From Homoserinimonas sp044769865 (GTDB lineage Bacteria; Actinomycetota; Actinomycetes; Actinomycetales; Microbacteriaceae): a stretch of 64,000 nucleotides of DNA. Shown in pieces: positions 1 to 7,810 of the stretch. Where the stretch lies: positions 1 to 64,000 of the forward strand of contig NZ_JBIZWA010000002.1 in assembly GCF_044769865.1 (NCBI RefSeq). Reading direction: 5' to 3'. Every line of letters starts with the position of its first letter. Position 1 is the first letter of the stretch. A program made the position numbers and the translations under genes. The notes beneath the pieces were generated by a model. That model was given only the letters and a program-made list of their open reading frames with translations, was not told the origin of the DNA and made no database searches.

Positions 1-41
1 ACCGGGACACGCGCGCCGTAGCGCCCCTGGCGCCTGGGGTC

Positions 42-572
42 TCAGCCGCCGAGAGCCTCGCGGTGGAGCTCCTTGTAGCCGACATAACGCACGCCGTTCT
101 CGCGAAGGCCAGCCTGCTCATCGGCACTCAGCTCGCGTCGAACCTTCGCGGGCACTCCCGCGACGAGCGAGCCGGGCGGGATCACGGTGCCTTCGAGCAC
201 GACGGCTCCCGCTGCGACCAGCGAACCCTTGCCGATGACCGCTCCGTTGAGCACGGTCGCGCTCATGCCGATGAGGCAGTCGTCCTCAATCGTGCATCCG
301 TGCAGCATCGCCGCGTGTCCCACGCTGACGCCAGCACCGATCGACGCGGGTACTCCGGCGTCGCAGTGCACCGTCACGTTGTCCTGGAGGTTGCTGCCGG
401 CGCCGAGCGTGATGGTGTCCACATCGGCCCGAAGCACCGTCCCATAGAAGACGCTCGACTGCTCGTGCAGCGTCACACGCCCAATGAGAGTCGCGTTGGG
501 GGCGACCCATGCGGTGGCGGCGACGGTGGGCGAAACCCCGTCGATGGGAACGATCAGCGGCGACATGTCCAT
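42..572 (-). CDS. Gamma-carbonic anhydrase / hexapeptide-repeat family protein
   Basis: 176 residues from ATG at 572; ATG at 566 is an alternative. The middle is a left-handed beta-helix made of hexapeptide repeats. The family's three zinc-binding histidines appear as H69 (VTVHCD), H86 and H91 (GHAAMLHG), and the RAD motif at 48-50 matches the family's Arg and Asp. This is the pattern of CamH/YrdA-type proteins, which form trimers and may hydrate CO2, although many relatives have no proven activity. The gene is divergent from ffh with only 22 bases between the two start codons. A TAGTTT -10 seven bases upstream of the ATG suggests a leaderless transcript. Sure of family, unsure of reaction. 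Confidence 0.85.
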   Translation of the reverse strand: MDMSPLIVPIDGVSPTVAATAWVAPNATLIGRVTLHEQSSVFYGTVLRADVDTITLGAGSNLQDNVTVHCDAGVPASIGAGVSVGHAAMLHGCTIEDDCLIGMSATVLNGAVIGKGSLVAAGAVVLEGTVIPPGSLVAGVPAKVRRELSADEQAGLRENGVRYVGYKELHREALGG

Positions 573-578
573 GGCAGT

Positions 579-585
579 TAAACTA
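579..585. promoter_or_regulatory. Overlapping divergent -10 elements (gamma-CA and ffh)
   Basis: TAAACT at 579-584 on plus lies 10 bases before the ffh ATG. TAGTTT, read on minus from 580-585, lies 7 bases before the gamma-CA ATG at 572. The two hexamers share five base pairs, so one AT-rich core could serve both directions. No clear -35 boxes are visible. Predicted from sequence only. Confidence 0.45.
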
Positions 586-594
586 GTAGGCATC

Positions 595-2160
595 ATGGCC
601 ACTTTTGGAAACCTCACCGACCGCCTCGCGGATACCTTCAAGAACCTCCGCAACAAGGGCAAGCTGAGCCCGGCGGATGTCGACGGCACCGTCCGCGAGA
701 TCCGTCGCGCCCTGCTCGAAGCGGATGTCGCGCTCGATGTCGTCAAGCAGTTCACCTCTGCCGTGCGCGAGCGGGCCCTCGGCGATGAGGTGAACAAGGC
801 GCTCAACCCGGCCCAGCAGGTCGTCAAGGTCGTCAATGACGAGCTCGTGACGATCCTCGGCGGGGAGCAGCGGCGCCTGCAGTTCGCAAAGTCGGGTCCG
901 ACGGTCATCATGCTCGCGGGACTGCAGGGCGCCGGTAAGACGACGCTCGCGGGCAAGCTGGCGAAGTGGCTGGCGGGGGAGGGGCACGCCCCGCTCCTCG
1001 TCGCGGCTGACCTCCAGCGTCCGAATGCCGTCACCCAGCTCCAGGTGGTCGGCGAGCAGGCGGGCGTGCACGTCTTCGCACCGGAGCCCGGCAACGGTGT
1101 CGGCAACCCGGTGAAGGTTGCGAAGGCCGCGATCAAGTACGCCAACGACAAGGTGCACGATGTCGTCATCGTCGACACGGCCGGGCGTCTCGGCGTCGAC
1201 GCCGAGATGATGAAGCAGGCCGCAGACATCCGGAAGGCCGTTGATCCGGACGAGGTGCTCTTCGTGATCGACGCCATGATCGGTCAGGACGCCGTCGCCA
1301 CGGCGAAGGCGTTCCAGGAAGGTGTCGACTTCACGGGTGTCGTGTTGACGAAGCTCGATGGCGATGCCCGCGGTGGTGCTGCCCTTTCGGTCGCATCCGT
1401 CACCGGCCGTCCCATCATCTTCGCGAGCACCGGCGAGCGGCTCGAGGAGTTCGAGCCCTTCCACCCCGAGCGCATGGCGAGCCGGATCCTCGACCTCGGT
1501 GACATCCTCACGCTCATTGAGCAGGCGCAGAAGACCTTCGACGAGGAGGAGGCGAAGAAGGTTGCGGAGAAGTTCGCGACCGACAGCTTCACACTCGAGG
1601 ACTTCCTCTCGCAGATGCAGCAGCTGAAGAAGATGGGCTCCATGAAGGGCCTGCTGGGCATGCTGCCCGGCGCGCGCGGCATGAAGGAGCAACTCGAGAA
1701 CTTCGACGAGTCGGAGCTGACCCGAACGGAGGCGATCATCCAGTCGATGACGCCCGCCGAGCGCCGCAACCCCAAGCTCCTCAACGGCTCGCGTCGCCTG
1801 CGCATCGCGCGCGGTTCGGGCACGACCGTGACGGAGGTAAATGGCCTCGTGCAGCGCTTCGAGCAGGCCGCCAAGATGATGAAGACCGTGGCGAAGGGTG
1901 GCGTGCCGCAGATTCCGGGCATGGGTCCCATCCCCGGCGCTGGTTTCGGCGGCGGCAAGAAGAAGGGCAAGGCGCCGCAGAAGAAGTCTCGCTCGGGCAA
2001 CCCCGCGAAGCGGGCGGCCGAGGAGAAGGCGCTGGCCGCTGGCAAGCCGGCGTCGAACGCTCCTGCAGGGTCGGGCTTCGGGCTCGGTGGAGGCAAGGCG
2101 GATGGCATGCCGAGCGAGGAAGAGCTGGCCGCACTGCAGAAGATGCTCGGGGGGCGCTGA
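595..2160 (+). CDS. ffh: Signal recognition particle protein Ffh (SRP54)
   Basis: 521 residues. GTPase that binds 4.5S RNA and signal sequences on nascent chains and delivers ribosomes to FtsY at the membrane. Four-helix N domain (about 1-95), then G domain with P-loop GLQGAGKTT at 109-117, DTAGR and TKLDGDARGG motifs. The M domain is methionine-rich (MKGLLGMLPG) with the RNA-binding ending SRRLRIARGSG. A Gly/Lys-rich tail of about 70 residues follows, common in actinobacterial Ffh. ATG 595 is chosen because MATFGNLTDRL is the canonical N-terminus; longer forms would overlap the divergent gene. The nearby -10 (579-584) suggests a leaderless or very short leader. Confidence 0.98.
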   Translation: MATFGNLTDRLADTFKNLRNKGKLSPADVDGTVREIRRALLEADVALDVVKQFTSAVRERALGDEVNKALNPAQQVVKVVNDELVTILGGEQRRLQFAKSGPTVIMLAGLQGAGKTTLAGKLAKWLAGEGHAPLLVAADLQRPNAVTQLQVVGEQAGVHVFAPEPGNGVGNPVKVAKAAIKYANDKVHDVVIVDTAGRLGVDAEMMKQAADIRKAVDPDEVLFVIDAMIGQDAVATAKAFQEGVDFTGVVLTKLDGDARGGAALSVASVTGRPIIFASTGERLEEFEPFHPERMASRILDLGDILTLIEQAQKTFDEEEAKKVAEKFATDSFTLEDFLSQMQQLKKMGSMKGLLGMLPGARGMKEQLENFDESELTRTEAIIQSMTPAERRNPKLLNGSRRLRIARGSGTTVTEVNGLVQRFEQAAKMMKTVAKGGVPQIPGMGPIPGAGFGGGKKKGKAPQKKSRSGNPAKRAAEEKALAAGKPASNAPAGSGFGLGGGKADGMPSEEELAALQKMLGGR

Positions 2161-2169
2161 GCGTTGCTC

Positions 2170-2175
2170 TAGTGT
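2170..2175 (+). promoter_or_regulatory. -10 TAGTGT for a leaderless transcript
   Basis: TAGTGT sits exactly 6 bases before the ATG at 2182, which places the expected transcription start on the start codon. No Shine-Dalgarno sequence precedes this ATG. Confidence 0.45.
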
Positions 2176-2181
2176 GGCTCC

Positions 2182-2997
2182 ATGACTGATCAGGAGCTCC
2201 TCGCCGGATACATCGCGGTTGGTCGGCGGGCCATCGATGACTTCCTTGCGTTGCTTGAGCAGCTACCGAATGACGCTTGGAATTCCCCCACAGACTTGCC
2301 CGGCTGGGACGTCAAGGCGGTCGCGTCACACGTCGCACACCTGGAGTCGGTGTTGGCAGGCGACCCTGAACCGACCGTGGAACTCGGTGACCTCCCGCAT
2401 CTGACGGCACCAACGGGTGACTACACGGAGCGCGGGGTAGTCGCGCGTCGTGATCACGCGCCGGCAGACATCATCCGGGAGATTCGCGAGTCGGCCGACG
2501 CACGGTTCGCCGCGCTCGAGGCGGATCCGCCGACGGATGCCTCAGCCAAGCCTGTGCTCGGTGTGCCCGGCCTCTCGTGGGACTGGCGCACCCTGCTGCG
2601 CAACCGCCCTCTCGACGTGTGGATGCACGAGCAGGACATCCGGCGTGCGGTCGGCCTACCGGGTGGCTTCGACACCGCGCCCGCCGAGCACACGGTACGG
2701 TACTTTGCGGAGAGCCTGGGCTTTGTCGTTGCGAAGCGAGGGAAGGCGACGGCCGGAACGTCGGTGGTCTTCGCGCTCAATGGGCTGCCGCCACTCGCGG
2801 TCGGCGTGGGGGAAAACGGTCGCGGGAGTGTCCTGCGCACCTTGCCCGAGCAGCCTGACGTGCGCATCGATTTCGACGCTGAGTCATTCATCGTCCTGGC
2901 AGGCGGGCGCCGGCCCGCGGACCCGCAGCGTGTGCGGGTGACGGGAGACGAGCAGTTAGCCGGACGCATCCTCGCCGGCATGACCGTGACCGGCTGA
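2182..2997 (+). CDS. Maleylpyruvate isomerase / DinB-like mycothiol-dependent family protein
   Basis: 271 residues. The N-terminal half is a DinB-type four-helix bundle of the MDMPI_N family: helix 1 (RRAIDDFLALLEQL), then the LPGWDVKAVASHVAHLE segment, whose histidines are the usual metal ligands. The C-terminal half (about 170-271) is the alpha/beta domain seen in actinobacterial members. Relatives use mycothiol as thiol cofactor in isomerase or transferase reactions, but most are uncharacterised, so the substrate cannot be named. It stands alone after ffh and is probably transcribed from its own leaderless promoter. Confidence 0.85.
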   Translation: MTDQELLAGYIAVGRRAIDDFLALLEQLPNDAWNSPTDLPGWDVKAVASHVAHLESVLAGDPEPTVELGDLPHLTAPTGDYTERGVVARRDHAPADIIREIRESADARFAALEADPPTDASAKPVLGVPGLSWDWRTLLRNRPLDVWMHEQDIRRAVGLPGGFDTAPAEHTVRYFAESLGFVVAKRGKATAGTSVVFALNGLPPLAVGVGENGRGSVLRTLPEQPDVRIDFDAESFIVLAGGRRPADPQRVRVTGDEQLAGRILAGMTVTG

Positions 2998-3008
2998 GCC
3001 CGCTGCCC

Positions 3009-4175
3009 TCACCTCGTGACCGGGGAGCGTCCTGTGGTGACCGCCCAGCCGCCAGGGGGACGCCGACGGTGGAGTTCGAGCGACTCGCTGTAGTGGGCCA
3101 TGAGCTCGTCGCACAGCGAGGTCCAGGTCCGCGGCAGCACGCTCACCCGTCCCACCTCGGCGAAGGCCCGACGCTTCGCATCGTCGCCCACAAGGTCGGC
3201 CACGCGGTCGCGCAGCTCGTGCAGGTTGCCGGGCGCGTAGAGCCATCCGTTGCGGCTCGAGTCGACGAGGTCGACAGGTCCGCCGCGGCCGGTTGCGACC
3301 ACGGGCACCCCGCTCGCCATGGCTTCCTGGATGGTCTGGCAAAAGGTCTCCAGCTCTCCCGGATGCACGAAGACGTCCAGGCTTGCGAGTGCCGTTGCGA
3401 GGCGGTTCCCGCCAAGGAATCCAGTGAAGTGCGCCGTCGGTATGAGGGCCTCCAGGCGTGCACGCAACGGCCCTGCTCCGACGATCACGAGCTTGGTGTG
3501 GGGAAGCGTGGTGATTACACGCAGGTCTTCCACCTGCTTCTCTGAGGCGAGCCTTCCGACGTAGCCGACGATCCGCTCGCCGTTCGGCGCCACGGCTCGA
3601 CGCCAGGCCTCGTCTCGTCGTGTGGGCGAGAATCGCTCGGTGTCGACGCCTCGTCCCCAGCGGCGCACCCGAGTGACGCGGTGTTCTTTGAGCTGCTGTT
3701 CCGCGTAGCTCGACGGCGCCAAGGTGAGTGTGGCGCGTTGGTGGATGCGCTGCACCTGGCGCCAGAGGAGCGGCTCGGCACCGGGGAAGCCGTAGCGAGC
3801 GGCGTAGGCAGGGACATCCGTCTGGTAGACCGCGACGGTCGGGATGCCGAGCTGCTCCGCCGCGATGACTGCCTGCAAGCCGAGCACGAATGGCGAGGCG
3901 AGGTGCACGACATCGGGGCGGAAGCGTCGCAGCGACTTCGCGACTCGCGCGACGGTCACCGTCGCGATGCGGACGTTGCGGTAGCTCGGAAGTGCGAGCG
4001 CGGGCAGGCCCTCGACGTCGAAACCCGAGAGCTCGTGGGGCAACTCGCTGTCGTGCGGCGCGAGCACGAGCACGTCGTCCCCGCGGGCCGCGAGATGATC
4101 GATCACTCGCAGGAGCGAGTGTGTCACGCCGTTCATGTGCGGGAGGAAGGTTTCGGCGACGAGCGCGATTCTCAT
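3009..4175 (-). CDS. GT4-family glycosyltransferase (MgtA/PimB-like)
   Basis: 388 residues with the GT-B two-domain fold. The N-terminal domain starts MRIALVAETFLPHMNGV, with a glycine-rich acceptor-side loop. The C-terminal domain carries VGRLASEKQVE (sugar-nucleotide phosphate contacts), a loop equivalent to EX7E (ELETFCQTIQEAMASG) and GRGGPVDLV. Closest in character to actinobacterial GDP-mannose-dependent mannosyltransferases that act on phosphatidylinositol or glucuronosyl-diacylglycerol anchors, so it probably helps build membrane lipoglycans. The donor is inferred from the family. ATG 4175 is preceded by GAGG at 8 bases; an upstream extension lacks family similarity. Divergent from the LLM gene. 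Confidence 0.85.
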   Translation of the reverse strand: MRIALVAETFLPHMNGVTHSLLRVIDHLAARGDDVLVLAPHDSELPHELSGFDVEGLPALALPSYRNVRIATVTVARVAKSLRRFRPDVVHLASPFVLGLQAVIAAEQLGIPTVAVYQTDVPAYAARYGFPGAEPLLWRQVQRIHQRATLTLAPSSYAEQQLKEHRVTRVRRWGRGVDTERFSPTRRDEAWRRAVAPNGERIVGYVGRLASEKQVEDLRVITTLPHTKLVIVGAGPLRARLEALIPTAHFTGFLGGNRLATALASLDVFVHPGELETFCQTIQEAMASGVPVVATGRGGPVDLVDSSRNGWLYAPGNLHELRDRVADLVGDDAKRRAFAEVGRVSVLPRTWTSLCDELMAHYSESLELHRRRPPGGWAVTTGRSPVTR

Positions 4176-4260
4176 GCTCCGAGCCTCGGTACTGCGTGCG
4201 TCTGTGCGACTGCGTGCGGGTGGCCGCGGCGTGAACGCCACGTGAATCGCTCGCCCTGCA

Positions 4261-4266
4261 TAGTCT
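4261..4266 (+). promoter_or_regulatory. -10 TAGTCT for a leaderless transcript
   Basis: TAGTCT lies 6 bases before the ATG at 4273. There is no ribosome binding site, so this is the likely promoter of the LLM oxidoreductase gene. Confidence 0.45.
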
Positions 4267-4272
4267 GGAGAC

Positions 4273-5115
4273 ATGACAAGCACACGACCCATCCGCATCG
4301 GCGTCCAGCTCGCGCCACAGCACGCCCCCTACGAGCGAATCCGCGACGCCGCTGCGGAACTCGAGGAGCTGGGGGTCGACATCCTCTTCAACTGGGACCA
4401 CTTCTTCCCGCTCTCGGGCGAGCCCGACGGGCTCCACTTCGAGTCCTGGACGATACTCGCGGCGCTCGCTGAGCAGACGACGCGAGTCGAGATCGGTGCA
4501 CTCGTCAACTGCAACAGCTATCGCAACGCCAACCTGCAGGCCGACATGGCGCGCACGATCGACCACATCAGCGCCAAGGGCGGGGAGGGCCGCTTCATCT
4601 TCGGCACGGGTGCCGGGTGGTTCCAGCGGGACTACGACGAGTACGGCTACGACTTCGGCACTCCGGGCACACGGCTTGCGGCGCTTGCTCGCGACCTGCC
4701 CGTCATCCGGGCCCGCTGGGAGGAGCTCAATCCCCGTCCGACGCGGCGCATCCCGATTCTCATCGGGGGCGGCGGCGAGAAGAAGACGCTTCGCATCGTC
4801 GCGGAGCACGCGAACATCTGGCACAGCTTCTCGGATGCCCCGACCCTCGAACGCAAGCTCGGCATCCTCGCCCAGCACGGTAGCGACGTTGGCCGCGACA
4901 CGAGCGAGATCGAGATCTCCACGGAGGTCAAGCGGCGCCCGATCGGCACGAGTGGTGGGTCTACGGGTGTGGGTGCCGCAGACGAGCTGGTCGAGCTCGG
5001 CGCGACCCTGTTCACGGTGGGCCTCTCCGGCCCGCACTACGACATCGATGCCGTCAAGGACTGGCTCGAATGGCGTGATGCTCACAACGCGCGACGCGGA
5101 ACCGCCGCCAGCTGA
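4273..5115 (+). CDS. LLM-class F420-dependent oxidoreductase
   Basis: 280 residues of a luciferase-like TIM barrel. Visible family features are IRIGVQLAPQHAPY at the first strand, FNWDHFF at the second, the EIGALVNCNSYRNANLQADMA segment with its cofactor-lining residues, FGTGAGW, and the C-terminal IPILIGGGGEKKTLRI loop. Actinobacterial relatives usually take hydride from reduced coenzyme F420; FMN use is the alternative. The substrate is unknown. The gene is divergent from the glycosyltransferase and has its own leaderless-type promoter. A second, different LLM protein lies at 13236-14207. Confidence 0.88.
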   Translation: MTSTRPIRIGVQLAPQHAPYERIRDAAAELEELGVDILFNWDHFFPLSGEPDGLHFESWTILAALAEQTTRVEIGALVNCNSYRNANLQADMARTIDHISAKGGEGRFIFGTGAGWFQRDYDEYGYDFGTPGTRLAALARDLPVIRARWEELNPRPTRRIPILIGGGGEKKTLRIVAEHANIWHSFSDAPTLERKLGILAQHGSDVGRDTSEIEISTEVKRRPIGTSGGSTGVGAADELVELGATLFTVGLSGPHYDIDAVKDWLEWRDAHNARRGTAAS

Positions 5116-5186
5116 CGTCACCGGGGCGCTCACAGACACGGTGACGGGAGCGGCGGCACCCGCGGTGCGCAGTCTCCGCGAATCTC

Positions 5187-5195
5187 TGGCAGAAT
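5187..5195 (+). promoter_or_regulatory. Extended -10 promoter (TG-N-CAGAAT) for rpsP
   Basis: TGGCAGAAT combines an extended TG motif with a -10-like CAGAAT at 5190-5195. The same nine bases stand ahead of rplS. It predicts an rpsP leader of about 125 bases containing ordinary sequence and a Shine-Dalgarno AGGAGA at 5317-5322. No -35 is obvious. Confidence 0.4.
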
Positions 5196-5325
5196 AGAGC
5201 GTTGAGCCCGCGTCATCCGACCCTCTAATCAGACGGCGCCGGGATCCATTAGACCTTTCTGGCCGAGTGTGCCCCCACGCTCACGGCTGTCAGTTCGCTC
5301 CCATATCTAGAAACACAGGAGAATT

Positions 5326-5778
5326 GTGGCTGTAAAGATTCGTTTGAAGCGCCTGGGCAAGATCCGGGCACCCTACTACCGCATCGTCGTCGCCGACTCG
5401 CGCACCAAGCGCGACGGCCGCGTGATCGAGGAGATCGGCAAGTACCACCCGACCGAGGAGCCCTCGTTCATCGAGGTCGACTCCGAGCGCGCGCAGTACT
5501 GGCTCAGCGTCGGCGCGCAGCCGACCGAGCAGGTTGCCGCGATCCTCAAGCTCACGGGCGACTGGGGCAAGTTCAAGGGCGACGCCAAGGCTGTCTCGAC
5601 CGTCAAGGTCAAGGAGCCCAAGGAGGCGTTCGTCGCCGACGAGAAGAAGAAGCCCGTGCTCAAGCCCAAGAAGGCTGAGCCCAAGGCAGACGAGGCACCT
5701 GCCGAGTCCGAGGCTCCCGTCGAGGAGACCGCAGCTGAGGCCGTCGAGGCCGAGGCAACCGACGCAGACAAGGCCTGA
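5326..5778 (+). CDS. rpsP: 30S ribosomal protein bS16
   Basis: 150 residues from GTG, with AGGAGA 3 bases upstream. The S16 fold (1-80) begins AVKIRLKRLGKIRAPYYRIVV and contains the conserved SRTKRDGR segment. After about residue 100 there is a Lys/Glu/Ala-rich tail typical of actinobacterial S16 and absent from the E. coli protein (82 residues). S16 binds 16S rRNA early in 30S assembly. First gene of the rpsP-khpA-rimM run; three bases separate it from khpA. Confidence 0.98.
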   Translation: MAVKIRLKRLGKIRAPYYRIVVADSRTKRDGRVIEEIGKYHPTEEPSFIEVDSERAQYWLSVGAQPTEQVAAILKLTGDWGKFKGDAKAVSTVKVKEPKEAFVADEKKKPVLKPKKAEPKADEAPAESEAPVEETAAEAVEAEATDADKA

Positions 5779-5781
5779 TCC

Positions 5782-6018
5782 TTGCTGGCTGCTGCTCTGG
5801 AACACCTCGTCAAGGGGATCGTCGATCACCCGGACGAGGTCGCAGTGGACGCCAGGAACACGCCACGTGGCGAGGTCCTCGAGGTGCGCGTGCACCCCGA
5901 GGACCTCGGCCGCGTGATCGGTCGTTCCGGTCGTACTGCCAAAGCCCTCCGCACTCTCGTCTCGGCGATCGCCGATGGCAAGAAGGTTCGTGTCGACGTG
6001 GTGGATACCGATTTCTAG
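5782..6018 (+). CDS. khpA: KH-domain RNA-binding protein KhpA
   Basis: 78 residues, one KH domain with the RNA-binding GRSG loop at 47-50 in the context LGRVIGRSGRTAKALR. The start is TTG at 5782, three bases after the rpsP stop, giving the family's normal N-terminus LAAALEHLVKGIVDHPDEV; no ATG or GTG is available nearby. Translation is probably coupled to rpsP. KhpA homologues work with KhpB/Jag in small-RNA binding and control of cell division in other Gram-positives. The 3' end overlaps the start of rimM. Confidence 0.95.
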   Translation: MLAAALEHLVKGIVDHPDEVAVDARNTPRGEVLEVRVHPEDLGRVIGRSGRTAKALRTLVSAIADGKKVRVDVVDTDF

Positions 6019-6631
6019 AGAAGCTGGCCCCAACACGACCCAGCTTCGGGTCGGTCGCCTGACGAAGGCCCACGGCCTCAAGGGCGCAATCAAGCTTGAA
6101 CTGTACACGGATGACCCGGCGCGTCGTTTCGTGCCGGGCGCCGTGTTCGCCCTCCAGGTGCCGACGACGTCGCCCTGGCATGGCAAGACCCTCGAGCTTG
6201 CCGAACTCCGCTGGTATAACACGCACCCGGTCGCCTTCTTCAAGGGAGTGCCGGACCGCACGACCGCGGAGTCCCTCCTCAAGGCCATCCTGTGGATCGA
6301 CCAGGACCTCGAACAGGAGTCCGGCGAAGAGGATGCGTGGTTCGACCACCAACTGGTCGGACTCTCTGTCGTTCGCGACGGCGCCGTGATCGGTCGCATC
6401 GCGCGGGTCGAGCACATGCCCGCGCAAGACCTCCTGCACGTCGAGACCGAGTCCGGCGACGTGCTGGTGCCGTTCGTAAAGGCGATCGTGCCCAGCGTGG
6501 ATATCGCGGCGGGCACCGTGACGGTGACGCCCCCGGCGGGCCTCTTCGAAGAGCTTCCCGACGACGAGCCTGCGCCCACACAGGACCGCCCCGAGGTGGC
6601 CTCGAGCGACGACGCCGCGGAGACCGAGTAG
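5975..6631 (+). CDS. rimM: Ribosome maturation factor RimM
   Basis: Up to 218 residues. RimM N domain (QLRVGRLTKAHGLKGAIKLELYTDD, about 23-47) and C-terminal PRC-barrel (about 115-190). It helps 16S processing and S19/S13 head assembly of the 30S subunit. The start is uncertain. ATG 5975 overlaps khpA by 44 bases. GTG 5990 overlaps by 29 and has AGAAGG just upstream, but only 3 bases away. No other ATG, GTG or TTG lies before the conserved region. In most genomes trmD follows directly; here a nitrite cluster intervenes. Confidence 0.95.
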   Translation: MARRFVSTWWIPISREAGPNTTQLRVGRLTKAHGLKGAIKLELYTDDPARRFVPGAVFALQVPTTSPWHGKTLELAELRWYNTHPVAFFKGVPDRTTAESLLKAILWIDQDLEQESGEEDAWFDHQLVGLSVVRDGAVIGRIARVEHMPAQDLLHVETESGDVLVPFVKAIVPSVDIAAGTVTVTPPAGLFEELPDDEPAPTQDRPEVASSDDAAETE

Positions 6632-6643
6632 TCCTGAACTCGT

Positions 6644-7810
6644 TCAGACGTCGAGCCGGTACCCGCGCTTGACGACCGTCACCACGAGCCCCGGGGTTCC
6701 GAGGGCGCGCCGTAGGCGGCTCAGCGCCACCTCCATGACGTGATCGTCGTGCGTTCCCGGCAACGACGCGACAAGGTCTGAACGCGAGACGACAGCGCCA
6801 GGGACGGTTGCAAGGCGCCGTAGTAGTGCGAGGGGCGTCGGCGCGAGCATGGCGCTGGTGCCGCCGATTTCGGCCAGTTGTCCGCGCAGCACGAGCGTGC
6901 CGTGTGCCGTCGGGACCCGCATGACCCGTGCCGTCTCGAGGTGCTCGCAGAGCAGGCGGATGAGTGCTCCCATGCGGTAGCGCTCTGGCTGCACGACGCG
7001 GATGCCGGCGGCGAGGAGCGGCGCCGCCGTCACCGGACCGACCGCCGCAGCCAGGACGTCGGCGCGGAAGGCGGCGTGCACGCTGTCGAGCACTTCCATG
7101 CATTCAGCGGCAAGGAAGAGGGCATCGACGGCAGGTGCGCTCGTGAAGGTGACGGCATCAAGGGCCCTCGCGCAGATGGCTTCGACGAGACGCTGCACGC
7201 GTTCGTCGGCGCTCCCGAGGTGTGTCCAGCTGTAGGGCGCCACGGTCAGCACGGTGTGGCGTGCGCGAAGGCGTGCGAGCTGGAGTTCGTCAGTGTGCCC
7301 ATGCAGCTGCACTGCGATCGTGAGGCCGTCGGGCAGCTCCTCGAGCGCCTTCGATACGAGCGACTGCGTGGTCTCCTCCTCACTCATCCCATCGTCGTCG
7401 AGACCGGCGGCACGGATGCCCCCGCGGGCCTTTGGGCCGCGCACCAGAATCCGGGCACGGCCGAGCGCGAGGAGGAGTTCGTCGCCCAGGCCCGCGGCAT
7501 CCGTCACCTCGAACCAGCGCCGGACTCCGTACCCGGTCGTCGCGAGGAGCGCGTCTGGCTGCGCCGCGATGATCGCGCGCGTGTCGGCGAGTACCGGTCC
7601 GTCGGCTGGGTCGTGCGTCACCCGCAGTGTCGGTGCATGCGTGACGCTTGCCCCGCGGCGCTCGAAGGCGTCGATCAGGTCGTCGCTTCGCCGGTGGGAG
7701 GTGACGCCGATGCGAAAACCCGCGAGCTGATCGTGCCGAAACCCGGGGACGCCCTGGCCGATCGTGTCTGGGGACACGGCAGGCGGGTCGAGGGTGACGT
7801 CCGGAGTCAC
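6644..7810 (-). CDS. Uroporphyrinogen-III synthase-like protein with C-terminal winged helix
   Basis: 388 residues from GTG, overlapping the cobA stop (GTGA). Residues about 30-270 are a HemD fold: two alpha/beta subdomains with RIGVTSHRRSDDLIDAFERRG, LLATTGYGVRRWF and FTSAPAVDALF. HemD cyclises hydroxymethylbilane to uroporphyrinogen III, the common precursor of heme and siroheme. Residues about 300-388 form an OmpR/PhoB-type DNA-binding winged helix (LVLRGQLAEI ... LSRLRRALGTPGLVVTVVKRGYRLDV). This fusion is known in mycobacteria and relatives. It may therefore be a siroheme enzyme, a regulator of the nirB operon, or both; sequence cannot decide. Confidence 0.85.
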   Translation of the reverse strand: MTPDVTLDPPAVSPDTIGQGVPGFRHDQLAGFRIGVTSHRRSDDLIDAFERRGASVTHAPTLRVTHDPADGPVLADTRAIIAAQPDALLATTGYGVRRWFEVTDAAGLGDELLLALGRARILVRGPKARGGIRAAGLDDDGMSEEETTQSLVSKALEELPDGLTIAVQLHGHTDELQLARLRARHTVLTVAPYSWTHLGSADERVQRLVEAICARALDAVTFTSAPAVDALFLAAECMEVLDSVHAAFRADVLAAAVGPVTAAPLLAAGIRVVQPERYRMGALIRLLCEHLETARVMRVPTAHGTLVLRGQLAEIGGTSAMLAPTPLALLRRLATVPGAVVSRSDLVASLPGTHDDHVMEVALSRLRRALGTPGLVVTVVKRGYRLDV

